Assembly: GCF_014596725.1 (NCBI RefSeq)
Contig: NZ_JACVEG010000001.1
Location: 434,001-498,000, forward strand
Source of the DNA: Vibrio sp. Y2-5
GTDB taxonomy: Bacteria > Pseudomonadota > Gammaproteobacteria > Enterobacterales > Vibrionaceae
Direction of reading: 5' to 3'
DNA: 64,000 nucleotides
Positions 9,831 to 18,018 of this stretch are shown piece by piece. Made by a program: the position numbers and the translations under genes. Below the pieces are notes generated by a model. That model saw only the letters and a list, made by a program, of their open reading frames with translations, ran no database searches and had not been told where the DNA came from. Numbering within the stretch: the first letter of the stretch is position 1; each line of letters opens with the position of its first letter.

Positions 9831-11782
9831 TTGCAGAAATAGGTCACTTTGCCCTGATTATTTCGTTGGGCTTAGCGGTATTGCTCAGCCTACTGCCTTT
9901 AGTTGGCGCATCAAGAAATAACACATTATTAATGAACTCCGCCCGTCCTCTGGCGTGGGGGATGTTCTCATTTTTGTTATTGTCATTCGGCATTTTGCTT
10001 TGGGCATTCTATACCAATGATTTCACGGTTAAATACGTAGCAAGTAACTCAAATAGCCTGCTCCCATGGTATTACCGATTAACTGCGGTTTGGGGAGCGC
10101 ACGAAGGTTCGCTTCTGTTGTGGGTGTTAATTCAGGCTGCTTGGACTGTTGCGGTTGCAAGTTTTAGCCGTGGTATGCCGCAAGAATCGGTGGCGCGCGT
10201 ACTTGCTGTTATGGGTATGATCTCCGTAGGTTTCCTACTGTTTATCATTGTCACCTCTAACCCGTTCTTACGCACATTGCCTTATTTCCCTATCGACGGG
10301 CGCGATTTGAACCCATTGCTGCAAGACCCAGGTCTAATCATTCACCCACCGATGTTATACATGGGGTATGTAGGTTTTTCTGTAGCCTTCTCTTTTGCGA
10401 TTGCATCACTCATGACGGGACGTCTTGATACCGCTTGGGCTCGCTGGTCTCGTCCTTGGACAACGGCGGCTTGGTTGTTTCTGACTATGGGTATCGTTCT
10501 AGGCTCATGGTGGGCTTACTATGAACTTGGCTGGGGTGGCTGGTGGTTCTGGGATCCAGTAGAGAACGCATCATTTATGCCTTGGCTAGCGGGTACCGCT
10601 TTAATCCACTCGCTTGCCGTGACGGAAAAACGTGGCACGTTTAAAGCTTGGACGGTTCTGCTTGCGATTTCTGCATTCTCACTAAGCCTACTGGGTACAT
10701 TCCTAGTGCGTTCGGGTATTCTGGTTTCTGTGCATGCATTTGCTTCTGATCCTGCACGCGGAATGTTCATTTTAGCTTTCCTAGTCTTTGTTATCGGCGG
10801 ATCTTTACTGCTGTTTGCAGTGAAAGGAGCATCGGTACGAGCGCGAGGAAATTATGAGCTGGTATCACGTGAAAACGCGCTTCTAGCCAATAACGTATTA
10901 CTGATTACCGCCTTGGTTGTGGTTTTGATTGGTACTCTGTTACCACTGGTTCATAAGCAGTTAGGTCTTGGATCTGTTTCAATTGGTGCGCCATTCTTTA
11001 ACAGTTTGTTTAGCTGGTTGATGGTGCCATTTGCCTTATTGCTTGGCATTGGTCCACTGGTTCGCTGGAAGCGAGATAACCTTTCTGTTTTAGCGAAACC
11101 TATGGCTATTTCCGCTGTTGGCTCTCTCGCATTGGCGGCTGCTTGTGTATTCGTAACGGCAGAGTCGTATACCGGTCTGGCGTTTATGGGCTGGGTAATG
11201 GCGTGGTGGATTATCTTATTGCATGGTTATGAGGTTCATCAACGTGCCACTCACCGCCATACCTTTATGGTCGGTGTGAAGCAGATTCATCGAAGTCATT
11301 GGTCAATGGTTCTTGGTCACATTGGTTTAGCGATTACGATTATTGGTATTGCTATGGTGCAAAACTACAGCATCGAACGTGATGTGCGTTTAGCACCGGG
11401 TGAGCATTTCCAGTTGAACGAGTACGACTTCTATTTCAAAGGCTTACTTGATCGTGATGGGCCGAACTATGACGGCTATGTTGCTCAGTTCGAAGTTACA
11501 AAGAATGGTCAGTACGTCAATACATTGAATGCTGAGAAACGTTTCTACAATACAGCTAAGTCTATGATGACAGAAGCTGCGATTGACCGCGGAATTACTC
11601 GTGACCTTTATATCGCAATGGGTGAGCGCCTTGATAACAGTGATGCATGGGCCGTTCGTCTGTATTACAAACCGTTTGTACGATGGATTTGGGCTGGCGG
11701 TATATTGATGGCTATCGGCGGCATTCTCGCAATCAGTGATAAACGTTACCGCTTCAGAAAAACAGCAGTGAAGGAGGCTTAA
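9827..11782 (+). CDS. ccmF: Cytochrome c heme lyase subunit CcmF
   Basis: CcmF is the large membrane subunit of the heme ligase that joins heme to apocytochrome CXXCH motifs. The 651-residue sequence has many hydrophobic helices and the WWD motif [18 protein letters not shown] near residue 235. ATG overlaps the ccmE end by four bases (ATGA), and ccmG follows without a gap. Length matches the family. Confidence 0.98.
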   Translation: MIAEIGHFALIISLGLAVLLSLLPLVGASRNNTLLMNSARPLAWGMFSFLLLSFGILLWAFYTNDFTVKYVASNSNSLLPWYYRLTAVWGAHEGSLLLWVLIQAAWTVAVASFSRGMPQESVARVLAVMGMISVGFLLFIIVTSNPFLRTLPYFPIDGRDLNPLLQDPGLIIHPPMLYMGYVGFSVAFSFAIASLMTGRLDTAWARWSRPWTTAAWLFLTMGIVLGSWWAYYELGWGGWWFWDPVENASFMPWLAGTALIHSLAVTEKRGTFKAWTVLLAISAFSLSLLGTFLVRSGILVSVHAFASDPARGMFILAFLVFVIGGSLLLFAVKGASVRARGNYELVSRENALLANNVLLITALVVVLIGTLLPLVHKQLGLGSVSIGAPFFNSLFSWLMVPFALLLGIGPLVRWKRDNLSVLAKPMAISAVGSLALAAACVFVTAESYTGLAFMGWVMAWWIILLHGYEVHQRATHRHTFMVGVKQIHRSHWSMVLGHIGLAITIIGIAMVQNYSIERDVRLAPGEHFQLNEYDFYFKGLLDRDGPNYDGYVAQFEVTKNGQYVNTLNAEKRFYNTAKSMMTEAAIDRGITRDLYIAMGERLDNSDAWAVRLYYKPFVRWIWAGGILMAIGGILAISDKRYRFRKTAVKEA

Positions 11783-12337
11783 ATGAACAAGAAGATATTA
11801 TTTATCCCTCTGGTTGTTTTTCTCGGTTTAGTTGCCATTTTTAGCACTCAATTGATGAGAAACGCTGGTGGTGACGACCCAACTAAGTTGGAATCGGTTC
11901 TTGTAGGCAAACAAGTACCTGAGTTTCGTTTAGAAGACTTAGCTGAACCCGGCAAGCTTTACGATCAATCTATATTCCGTGGCGAGCCGCTGCTGCTTAA
12001 CGTTTGGGCGACTTGGTGCCCAACGTGTTATGCCGAGCACCAGTACTTAAATGAACTTTCCAAGCAAGATGTGAAAATTATTGGCTTAAACTACAAAGAC
12101 CAACGCGATAAGGCCGTTCAATGGTTGAATGAATTGGGTAACCCATACCTTATCAGCCTGTTTGACGGCAACGGTATGCTTGGATTGGATCTTGGTGTTT
12201 ATGGTGCCCCAGAGACATTTCTGATTGATGCTAACGGCGTGATTCGTTATCGCCATGTTGGTGATGTTAACCCGACTAACTGGAAACAAACATTGGCTCC
12301 GATATATGAGCAACTGTTGCAGGAGGCGAAGCAATGA
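11783..12337 (+). CDS. ccmG: Thiol:disulfide interchange protein CcmG/DsbE
   Basis: This periplasmic thioredoxin-like protein keeps apocytochrome c cysteines reduced before heme attachment. It has 184 residues with an N-terminal membrane anchor (about 5-24) and the active site WATWCPTCYAEH. The cis-Pro region is in YGAPETFLID. It starts right after the ccmF stop and overlaps ccmH by four bases. Confidence 0.97.
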   Translation: MNKKILFIPLVVFLGLVAIFSTQLMRNAGGDDPTKLESVLVGKQVPEFRLEDLAEPGKLYDQSIFRGEPLLLNVWATWCPTCYAEHQYLNELSKQDVKIIGLNYKDQRDKAVQWLNELGNPYLISLFDGNGMLGLDLGVYGAPETFLIDANGVIRYRHVGDVNPTNWKQTLAPIYEQLLQEAKQ

Positions 12338-12810
12338 GAGCTAAGTTATTCGCTTTAATCGCTGCCGCACTGCTGTCTTTTTCGGTCATTGCTGCTATTG
12401 ATGTTTACGATTTCGATACACCAGAGCAAGAAGCTCAGTTTCATGAATTGAGTAATACTCTGCGTTGCCCTAAGTGTCAGAACAATTCTATTGCGGATTC
12501 TAACGCGGCGTTGGCTCAGGACTTACGTCAAAAAGTCTACGAGATGACCAAAGAGGGGAAATCCAAAAGTGACATTATCGATTACATGATTGCCCGTTAC
12601 GGCAACTTCGTTACTTACAATCCACCATTAACGGTTTCTACCGCGATTTTGTGGGTCGCTCCTCTGTCTGTATTAGTGATTGGCTTTGTTGTTATTGTTT
12701 TACGCACTAAGCGCCGCAAAGTCAGTACTGAAGCTGGAGAGTGGGACGAAAACAAAGAACAACGTTTGAAAGCCTTATTGGAAGAAGATAAAGACGGAGA
12801 TAAGCAGTAA
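12334..12810 (+). CDS. ccmH: Cytochrome c-type biogenesis protein CcmH (CcmL/NrfF type)
   Basis: This 158-residue thioredox-like protein handles apocytochrome thiols together with CcmG and CcmF. A signal peptide (about 1-20) is followed by the signature LRCPKCQNNSIADSNA. One membrane helix lies at about 105-127 and a charged cytoplasmic tail ends the protein. It is the short CcmH; the TPR part is a separate gene, ccmI, unlike the fused E. coli CcmH. Confidence 0.95.
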   Translation: MRAKLFALIAAALLSFSVIAAIDVYDFDTPEQEAQFHELSNTLRCPKCQNNSIADSNAALAQDLRQKVYEMTKEGKSKSDIIDYMIARYGNFVTYNPPLTVSTAILWVAPLSVLVIGFVVIVLRTKRRKVSTEAGEWDENKEQRLKALLEEDKDGDKQ

Positions 12811-14027
12811 TGACTTTATTTTGGGTGTTAACGCTAATTCTTGTCGCGATTGCGTGTGTCTTTGTCGCTATTCCAATGCTTAAACCAAAAGCGAATAACG
12901 ATGCTGCACTGCGTGACGATCTCAACAAAGCTTTCTACAAAGATCGACTTGCCGAATTAGCGGTCGAAACCGATGAAGGTTTAGTTGAAGACCAGCAAGA
13001 GCTGGTCGCGGATCTTAAACAATCGCTACTGGACGATATTCCAAATGACCAGAACAAGACCGAAGAGCGAGCTTTATCAACCTCTATGGTTCTTGTTCCT
13101 TCGCTTATTCTTGTGGTGGCATTGAGCTATGGCTTGTATGCCGTTTTTGGTAATTACCAAAAAGTGCAGCATTGGCAAGATATTAGCCAGAACCTTCCTG
13201 AGTTATCGAAGAAGCTGATGAACCCTCAAGGGGTTGAGCTGAGCGATAAAGAGATGGAAGACTTAACCTTAGCTTTAAGAACGCGTCTCCATTATGAACC
13301 ACAAGATTCGACAGGTTGGTTGCTGCTAGGTCGTATCGGTTTGGCGAATCGTGATATGGAAACCGCGATTGGTGCGATGAAGAAAGCGTACGCCATCGAA
13401 CCGCAAGATGGTGATATTAAGTTAGGTTATGCGCAAGCTTTGATGCTCTCGAATGACCAGATTGATCAGCAAAGTGCTCGCACACTACTGAATAAAATGC
13501 TGAAAGCTGACTACGTTGATTTACGTGTCTATTCGTTGCTGGCATTTGATGCATTTGAACGTCAGGATTATCCAACTGCGATTGAACACTGGAAGTCTAT
13601 GCAACAAATGATTGGTCCTAATGATGGTCGTTACGAAATGTTGTCACGCAGTATCGCCAGTGCAAAAGCCAAAATGGAACCAACGGTGCTGGATGATCAT
13701 TCAATTTCAGTTTCAATTTCATTGGGCAGTGAAGTGGTACTACCGAGCCAAGGTGTTGTGATTGTCTCTGTGCATTCAGCAGATGGTGCGCCAATGCCTA
13801 TCGCTGCTGCAAGATATCCGCTGGGCAAGTTCCCGTTCACAGTTATTATGGATGATTCGAACAGCATGATGCAGGGACGTAAGTTGTCTGATTTACCAGC
13901 CCTGATTGTTCGAGTTCGAGTTGACTCTGACGGCAATGTGGCTACTCGAGACGGCGATTGGTTTGGGGAAAGCCAAGTCGTTGAACTGGGAAGTGAGGTA
14001 AAAGTTGAAATCAATAAACAGTTTTAA
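12810..14027 (+). CDS. ccmI: Apocytochrome c chaperone CcmI (CycH)
   Basis: CcmI binds apocytochrome c and brings it to the heme ligase. The 405-residue protein has two membrane segments (about 1-20 and 93-113), a cytoplasmic helical segment between them, TPR repeats (about 150-290, for example LLLGRIGLANRDMETAIGAMKKAYAIEP) and a C-terminal beta-rich domain. It overlaps the ccmH stop by one base and is the last gene of the operon. Confidence 0.94.
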   Translation: MTLFWVLTLILVAIACVFVAIPMLKPKANNDAALRDDLNKAFYKDRLAELAVETDEGLVEDQQELVADLKQSLLDDIPNDQNKTEERALSTSMVLVPSLILVVALSYGLYAVFGNYQKVQHWQDISQNLPELSKKLMNPQGVELSDKEMEDLTLALRTRLHYEPQDSTGWLLLGRIGLANRDMETAIGAMKKAYAIEPQDGDIKLGYAQALMLSNDQIDQQSARTLLNKMLKADYVDLRVYSLLAFDAFERQDYPTAIEHWKSMQQMIGPNDGRYEMLSRSIASAKAKMEPTVLDDHSISVSISLGSEVVLPSQGVVIVSVHSADGAPMPIAAARYPLGKFPFTVIMDDSNSMMQGRKLSDLPALIVRVRVDSDGNVATRDGDWFGESQVVELGSEVKVEINKQF

Positions 14028-14048
14028 TACTGTACCTTTATAAAAAAC

Positions 14049-14078
14049 CAGAAGGTCAATGTTTTCATTGGCCTTCTG
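14049..14078. repeat. Hairpin between ccmI and mlaA, terminator-like on the minus strand
   Basis: CAGAAGG-T-CAATG (14049-14061) pairs with CATTG-G-CCTTCTG (14066-14078). Its T-rich tail (TTTTTTA) is on the minus-strand side, so as an intrinsic terminator it would stop transcription running leftward, while the flanking genes run rightward. On the plus strand it may only act as a 3' stabilising stem for ccmI mRNA. Confidence 0.6.
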
Positions 14079-14103
14079 TCGATTGGTTAAGGAAATAATA
14101 ATA

Positions 14104-14862
14104 ATGATCAGCCGATTAACAAGGATTGTCTTACTGAGCTTGATGGTTGCCATCACCGGGTGTAGTTCCGTTCCTGACAATCAAAACGCGTCAGATCCAC
14201 AAGTCAATGACCCTTTTGAAGGGTTCAACCGCACGATGTGGGCATTGAACTATGATTACCTAGATCCTTATTTTGTGCGTCCCGTTTCTCTTGCTTATGT
14301 AGACTACACGCCGGACCCTGTTCGCCACGGTATCTCTAACTTTCTTTCGAATCTCGATGAACCTTCGAGCATGATCAATAACTTATTGATGGGAAATGGT
14401 AAGAAAGCACTCGATCACTTCAACCGCTTCTGGATTAACTCAACGTTTGGTTTGCTTGGCTTGATCGATATCGCTTCCGAAGCTGGAATTACAAAACATG
14501 GTGAAAAGGCCTTTAGCGATGCAATTGGGCATCATGGTGTGGGGAAAGGGCCTTATGTCATGGTTCCAGGCTACGGTCCTGTTGTAGTACGCGAAGCTGG
14601 CGATGTGGTTGATGGCTTATATGCACCACTCTCGTACTTAAATATCTGGGCATCAGTAGGCAAATGGGCTTTGGAAGGTATGGAAACCCGTGCAGCTTTA
14701 GTAAACCAAGAAGCACTATTAGATAGTTCTCCCGATTCCTACTCTTTCACTCGCGCGGCTTATCTGCAGCGCAGAGACTTTACTGCTGAAGTGGAAAAGC
14801 CAACGGAAGTCGATAACAGCGAAGAAGATTACCTTGATTCCTATATGGAAGAGGGCTTTTAG
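14104..14862 (+). CDS. mlaA: MlaA (VacJ) outer-membrane lipid-asymmetry lipoprotein
   Basis: MlaA removes misplaced phospholipids from the outer leaflet of the outer membrane and passes them to the Mla pathway. ATG 14104 gives a 252-residue lipoprotein with signal peptide and lipobox AITGC (lipidated C20); the frame can be extended to 14059 but that places the signal peptide inside the protein. Family segments DPFEGFNRTMWALNYD, NNLLMGNGKKALDHFNRFWINSTFG and GVGKGPYVMVPGYG are present. AAGGA lies upstream. Confidence 0.96.
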   Translation: MISRLTRIVLLSLMVAITGCSSVPDNQNASDPQVNDPFEGFNRTMWALNYDYLDPYFVRPVSLAYVDYTPDPVRHGISNFLSNLDEPSSMINNLLMGNGKKALDHFNRFWINSTFGLLGLIDIASEAGITKHGEKAFSDAIGHHGVGKGPYVMVPGYGPVVVREAGDVVDGLYAPLSYLNIWASVGKWALEGMETRAALVNQEALLDSSPDSYSFTRAAYLQRRDFTAEVEKPTEVDNSEEDYLDSYMEEGF

Positions 14863-14883
14863 TCTTTTGCTGATCACTATTCG

Positions 14884-15561
14884 TTAGGCTGACATTACTC
14901 GTCCGCTGAAATATTCATTCGCGACAATGTATTCTGTGTTGCGAATGAGATCATCCTGAACTTCTACCCAATGATTTTTATGCTTGCTAGCTGAAAGCAT
15001 GGGAACAACGCCGCCTACTCGAATATTGAAAGGAACCAGCTCCTTCGCCCAACTTTGTGTAAATCCAGACACCATACAACTGGCATTTTCTATGCCGGAA
15101 CAATCTTGGCTGTCATTGAGTGAAATGACATTCACAATCACTCCTTTGATGTTATGTTGACGCATACGTTCGGTGCAAGCCTGACCAAAAGAAAATAAAG
15201 AAGATGCCATTAAAGCCAGTTTCTTAATAAACAACTCGGTTGGCTTTTCATCGATCAGAGATGGCATTGGCGAAGACGGCCAATTGTTGATCAGCACATC
15301 GGGAACGGTGTGATAACTCGATTCAATACTGTCGAACATCCTATTTAAACTCTCTTGTGAATGGTCTCTAAGGTGGTAGCAATCAACGTGATTTGAGAGT
15401 TCTCTACAGCGGTTGAAGGTTTCATATAAACCTTGTTTATCTGTATCACATAAAATGACGGTTGCACCGAGGCAGGTGAAATGCGTCGCGAGAGTACTGC
15501 CTAGCTGTGAGCTTGCTGAAGTTATTAAAACAATGGCGCTTTTAATTTCCATAGTACGCAC
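14884..15561 (-). CDS. Degenerate short-chain dehydrogenase/reductase-like protein
   Basis: The 225-residue product has the Rossmann pattern of SDR proteins but altered signature residues. The cofactor loop TGxxxGxG reads TSASSQLG, the NNAG motif reads NNWP, and at the YxxxK position the sequence is CMVSG, so the catalytic Tyr and Lys appear lost. The helix after that site (FTQSWAKEL) and the VGGVVPM segment remain SDR-like. It may be a non-catalytic member or bind a ligand. A related gene lies next to mlaA in other vibrios (recollection). It converges on mlaA with only 21 bp between stops and no terminator. Confidence 0.8.
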   Translation of the reverse strand: MRTMEIKSAIVLITSASSQLGSTLATHFTCLGATVILCDTDKQGLYETFNRCRELSNHVDCYHLRDHSQESLNRMFDSIESSYHTVPDVLINNWPSSPMPSLIDEKPTELFIKKLALMASSLFSFGQACTERMRQHNIKGVIVNVISLNDSQDCSGIENASCMVSGFTQSWAKELVPFNIRVGGVVPMLSASKHKNHWVEVQDDLIRNTEYIVANEYFSGRVMSA

Positions 15562-15750
15562 CTTCTGTTTGGTTTTTAGTTATTTCGATTAACTTTCGAA
15601 CAGTAAGAATGGGTGAAGGATGTGACACTTTGTGTGAATGAACTCAAAGAAAAGGTTTAGTTTCTATTATCAGTGACCATTTTGAGCAGTGTTTCACACT
15701 CTAAAGCAATGACCTGAGAATGTTCGCACTAAAACTACTTGTTCGTTGAC

Positions 15751-16254
15751 CTAAGTCTGTGCTCGCAATTGATCATGTCGATATGCGGTGGTCAGCTTAT
15801 TGTACAGATCGAATGGTAATGTCTTTGGTGGCGTTTTTACCGCGAGATGGCGCCTCTCATGTCCGGAAAGGTTGAGATAAACGTCCTCTGGAAGATCTTG
15901 TGTATCCTCGGGCAAATAAGTCAGTACTTCAGGAGTGAGGTAGTGACAGAGTTTGGCGCTCGCAAGCCCCCCATGATGGAAGAGTTCTGCTTGTTTAGCG
16001 GATATCGCATAGGAACTTTGATCGTTCCTAAGTGGTTGTGGCTCTGCCAGCTCAAAGCGTTCTCGCAAGAGATCGTCAGTAGTTTCCGGCTGTTCAACTT
16101 GTTCAACGGGTGTATTGTCCCGAACATCATTGGAGAAGAGGGCGACAAGTAAAGAAAAGTCGGCTCGTCGTCCTTGATGGACGGCGTGACAAATCCCTGA
16201 ACCTATGTTCAGTTCATTGATAATCCCCGCTTTATCTAATGTATGTACTTGCAT
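15751..16254 (-). CDS. VC2046/SO_2500 family protein, function unknown
   Basis: I recognise this as the small conserved protein next to sodB in vibrios and Shewanella. It has no signal peptide, membrane segment or enzymatic motif that I can see; it is acidic to neutral with several His residues (HHGGLASAKLCHYLTPEVLTYLP) and a C-terminal basic stretch (ERRHLAVKTPPKTLPFDLYNKL). The start is ATG 16254: GGAG lies 6 bp upstream, whereas the longer frame begins at a GTG (16266) that would sit on that ribosome-binding site. 167 residues. Confidence 0.8.
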   Translation of the reverse strand: MQVHTLDKAGIINELNIGSGICHAVHQGRRADFSLLVALFSNDVRDNTPVEQVEQPETTDDLLRERFELAEPQPLRNDQSSYAISAKQAELFHHGGLASAKLCHYLTPEVLTYLPEDTQDLPEDVYLNLSGHERRHLAVKTPPKTLPFDLYNKLTTAYRHDQLRAQT

Positions 16255-16313
16255 TTTGTTCTCCACTTGATGCTCTTATAACGGCAACGAGAACAAATTC
16301 TTTAGTTTAGAAA

Positions 16314-16343
16314 GACAAAAAAAGCCTGCAAATTTGCAGGCTT
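16314..16343 (-). terminator. Intrinsic terminator of sodB
   Basis: AAGCCTGCAAATTTGCAGGCTT is a perfect palindrome, followed on the minus strand by a run of T (A run at 16317-16323 on the plus strand). Confidence 0.88.
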
Positions 16344-16384
16344 AGCATCGTTTGTTTTTTAATCGCTTGAGCTGCGACTAGAAA

Positions 16385-16969
16385 TTATTTAGCTAGGTTA
16401 GCAGCTACGAATTCCCAGTTAACTAGAGCCCAGAAACCGTTCATGTAATCTGGACGTAGGTTACGGTAGTCGATGTAGTACGCGTGTTCCCATAGGTCAA
16501 CAGTTAGAAGTGGAGTTACACCTTCTTCTGTGATTGGAGTCGCTGCGTTAGAAGTGTTAACGATAGCTAGAGAACCGTCAGCTTTTTTCACTAACCAAGT
16601 CCAAGATGAACCGAAGTTGTTGATTGCTGAATCAGTGAATTTTGCTTTGAATTCTTCGAAAGAACCGAATGCTGCATTGATTGCTTCAGCCACTGCACCT
16701 GTTGGTTCGCCACCTGCGTTTGGCGCTAGACAGTGCCAGTAGAAAGTGTGGTTCCAAACTTGTGCCGCGTTGTTGAAAACACCGCCAGTAGAAGTTTTGA
16801 TGATCTCTTCTAGAGTTTTGCCTTCGAATTCAGTTCCTGGTACTAGACCGTTTAGCTTAACAACGTAAGTGTTGTGGTGCTTACCGTAGTGGTACTCAAG
16901 AGTTTCTGCAGAGATATGTGGTTCTAGTGCGTCTTTTGCGTAAGGAAGAGCTGGTAGTTCAAATGCCAT
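16385..16969 (-). CDS. sodB: Superoxide dismutase [Fe] SodB
   Basis: SodB converts superoxide to peroxide and oxygen in the cytoplasm. ATG 16969 gives 194 residues, the usual length; GGAG lies 9 bp upstream. Metal ligands are in [20 protein letters not shown] and [13 protein letters not shown], and the AGGEPTG segment is typical of the iron type. In gamma-proteobacteria sodB is Fur- and RyhB-dependent (family knowledge). An upstream in-frame extension to 17074 runs into a repeat element and is rejected. A palindrome GAGAGAG-TT-CTCTCTC lies in the leader (16991-17006). Confidence 0.97.
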   Translation of the reverse strand: MAFELPALPYAKDALEPHISAETLEYHYGKHHNTYVVKLNGLVPGTEFEGKTLEEIIKTSTGGVFNNAAQVWNHTFYWHCLAPNAGGEPTGAVAEAINAAFGSFEEFKAKFTDSAINNFGSSWTWLVKKADGSLAIVNTSNAATPITEEGVTPLLTVDLWEHAYYIDYRNLRPDYMNGFWALVNWEFVAANLAK

Positions 16970-17055
16970 TGCTCGATTCTCCATATAGGTGAAGAGAGAG
17001 AACTCTCTCGATTGCTTCCAATGTCGTTTTTTGTTTTCGTCGATACGACTGACTG

Positions 17056-17321
17056 TATACCCAAGTAATTTCAAGATACTGGACTCAGAGCTTCATCAAC
17101 GAGTTCAGATCAATAAAAATAACTGTAGAAATGGTCATCCCCTTTCAAAGCTATTTGCCGCCGAGATGGGCTCGTTGATGAGATCCCAAAGGGCGAGTTT
17201 TATTCGCTTTTATCCTACGTTACTGATTTTCAACGTAGAATGACTATGTTTGTAAATCAGTGCCTTGTTTAAAAGCGAATAAATTCTCGCTGAACAAGCA
17301 TCTTGAGGTTACTTGGGTATA
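17056..17321. mobile_element. MITE-like element with terminal inverted repeats
   Basis: The element is bounded by TATACCCAAGTAA-TTCAAGAT at the left and ATCTTGAGGTTACTTGGGTATA at the right, an inverted repeat of about 22 bases with two mismatches. Nested inverted repeats lie inside: CATCAACGAG (17094-17103) with CTCGTTGATG (17171-17180), and TTATTCGCTTTTA (17200-17212) with TAAAAGCGAATAA (about 17270-17282). No transposase is encoded and I see no clear target duplication. Sequences with these ends are frequent between genes of Vibrio genomes (recollection). Only one copy is in this window. Confidence 0.75.
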
Positions 17322-17361
17322 TGTATTTTAGCAACTTTTTACTTTATTAAAACCCCAATTC

Positions 17362-17389
17362 ATAATAAAAGTGTTTTATATCAGATCAA
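17362..17389 (-). promoter_or_regulatory. Probable sodB promoter upstream of the repeat element
   Basis: On the minus strand TTGATC (17389-17384) and TATTAT (17367-17362) are separated by 16 bp. Transcription would start near 17355 and cross the whole repeat element before reaching sodB, giving a leader of about 385 bases. A weak alternative is TATACA (17059-17054) inside the element end. Confidence 0.45.
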
Positions 17390-17594
17390 CAACGACTGAG
17401 GCGTTTTAAACGCAAGCGGATATCCTTCGAAGCTGGTTAAGCTGATAGACTCCAAAAATAGTAGGCTAAGCTTTTAATAATTTCGAATGATATGGAGAGG
17501 ATGAAGTTTAAAGTCCATACTGATAATGTGCTTTTTATTCTCACTTAATGATTTAGAATGTGGGCATCAAAGACGACCCCATTAAGAGGAAGCA

Positions 17595-17930
17595 ATGGAA
17601 ACCATCGACAAGATCAAACAGCAAATTGAAGAAAACGCGATCCTTCTTTACATGAAAGGCTCACCTAAGCTGCCAAGCTGTGGTTTCTCTTCTCAAGCTG
17701 CACAAGCGCTAATGGCTTGTGGTGAAAAATTTGCGTATGTAGACATCCTACAAAATCCAGACATTCGTGCTGAACTACCTGTGTACGCTCAATGGCCGAC
17801 ATTCCCACAACTTTGGATTGAAGGTGAATTGATTGGTGGTTGTGACATCATTTTGGAAATGTTCCAAAAAGGCGAACTTCAACCTCTAATTAAAGAAGCA
17901 GCAGCACGTTCTGCAAGCAACGAAGAGTAA
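17595..17930 (+). CDS. grxD: Monothiol glutaredoxin GrxD (Grx4)
   Basis: GrxD binds and transfers [2Fe-2S] clusters together with glutathione and BolA-type proteins. The 111-residue protein has the monothiol active site CGFS at C29 and family segments YMKGSPKLPSCGFS, WPTFPQLWI and GGCDIILEM. GAGGAAG precedes the ATG. It lies opposite sodB and is followed by a strong terminator. Confidence 0.97.
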   Translation: METIDKIKQQIEENAILLYMKGSPKLPSCGFSSQAAQALMACGEKFAYVDILQNPDIRAELPVYAQWPTFPQLWIEGELIGGCDIILEMFQKGELQPLIKEAAARSASNEE

Positions 17931-17964
17931 TACTGTTTAAATTTACAGTTTTTCTTGATTTATT

Positions 17965-17998
17965 AAGGCCACATTCGATAATGTGGCCTTAATTTTTT
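17965..17998 (+). terminator. Intrinsic terminator of grxD
   Basis: AAGGCCACAT and ATGTGGCCTT form a 10-bp stem with a 6-base loop, followed by AATTTTTT. Confidence 0.9.
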
Positions 17999-18018
17999 CA
18001 GCTACCTGTAACGATACC

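Noticed and set aside
16989..17243. 84-codon frame across the repeat element
   Set aside because: Most of it is the MITE-like repeat, with no start signal and no protein-like pattern.
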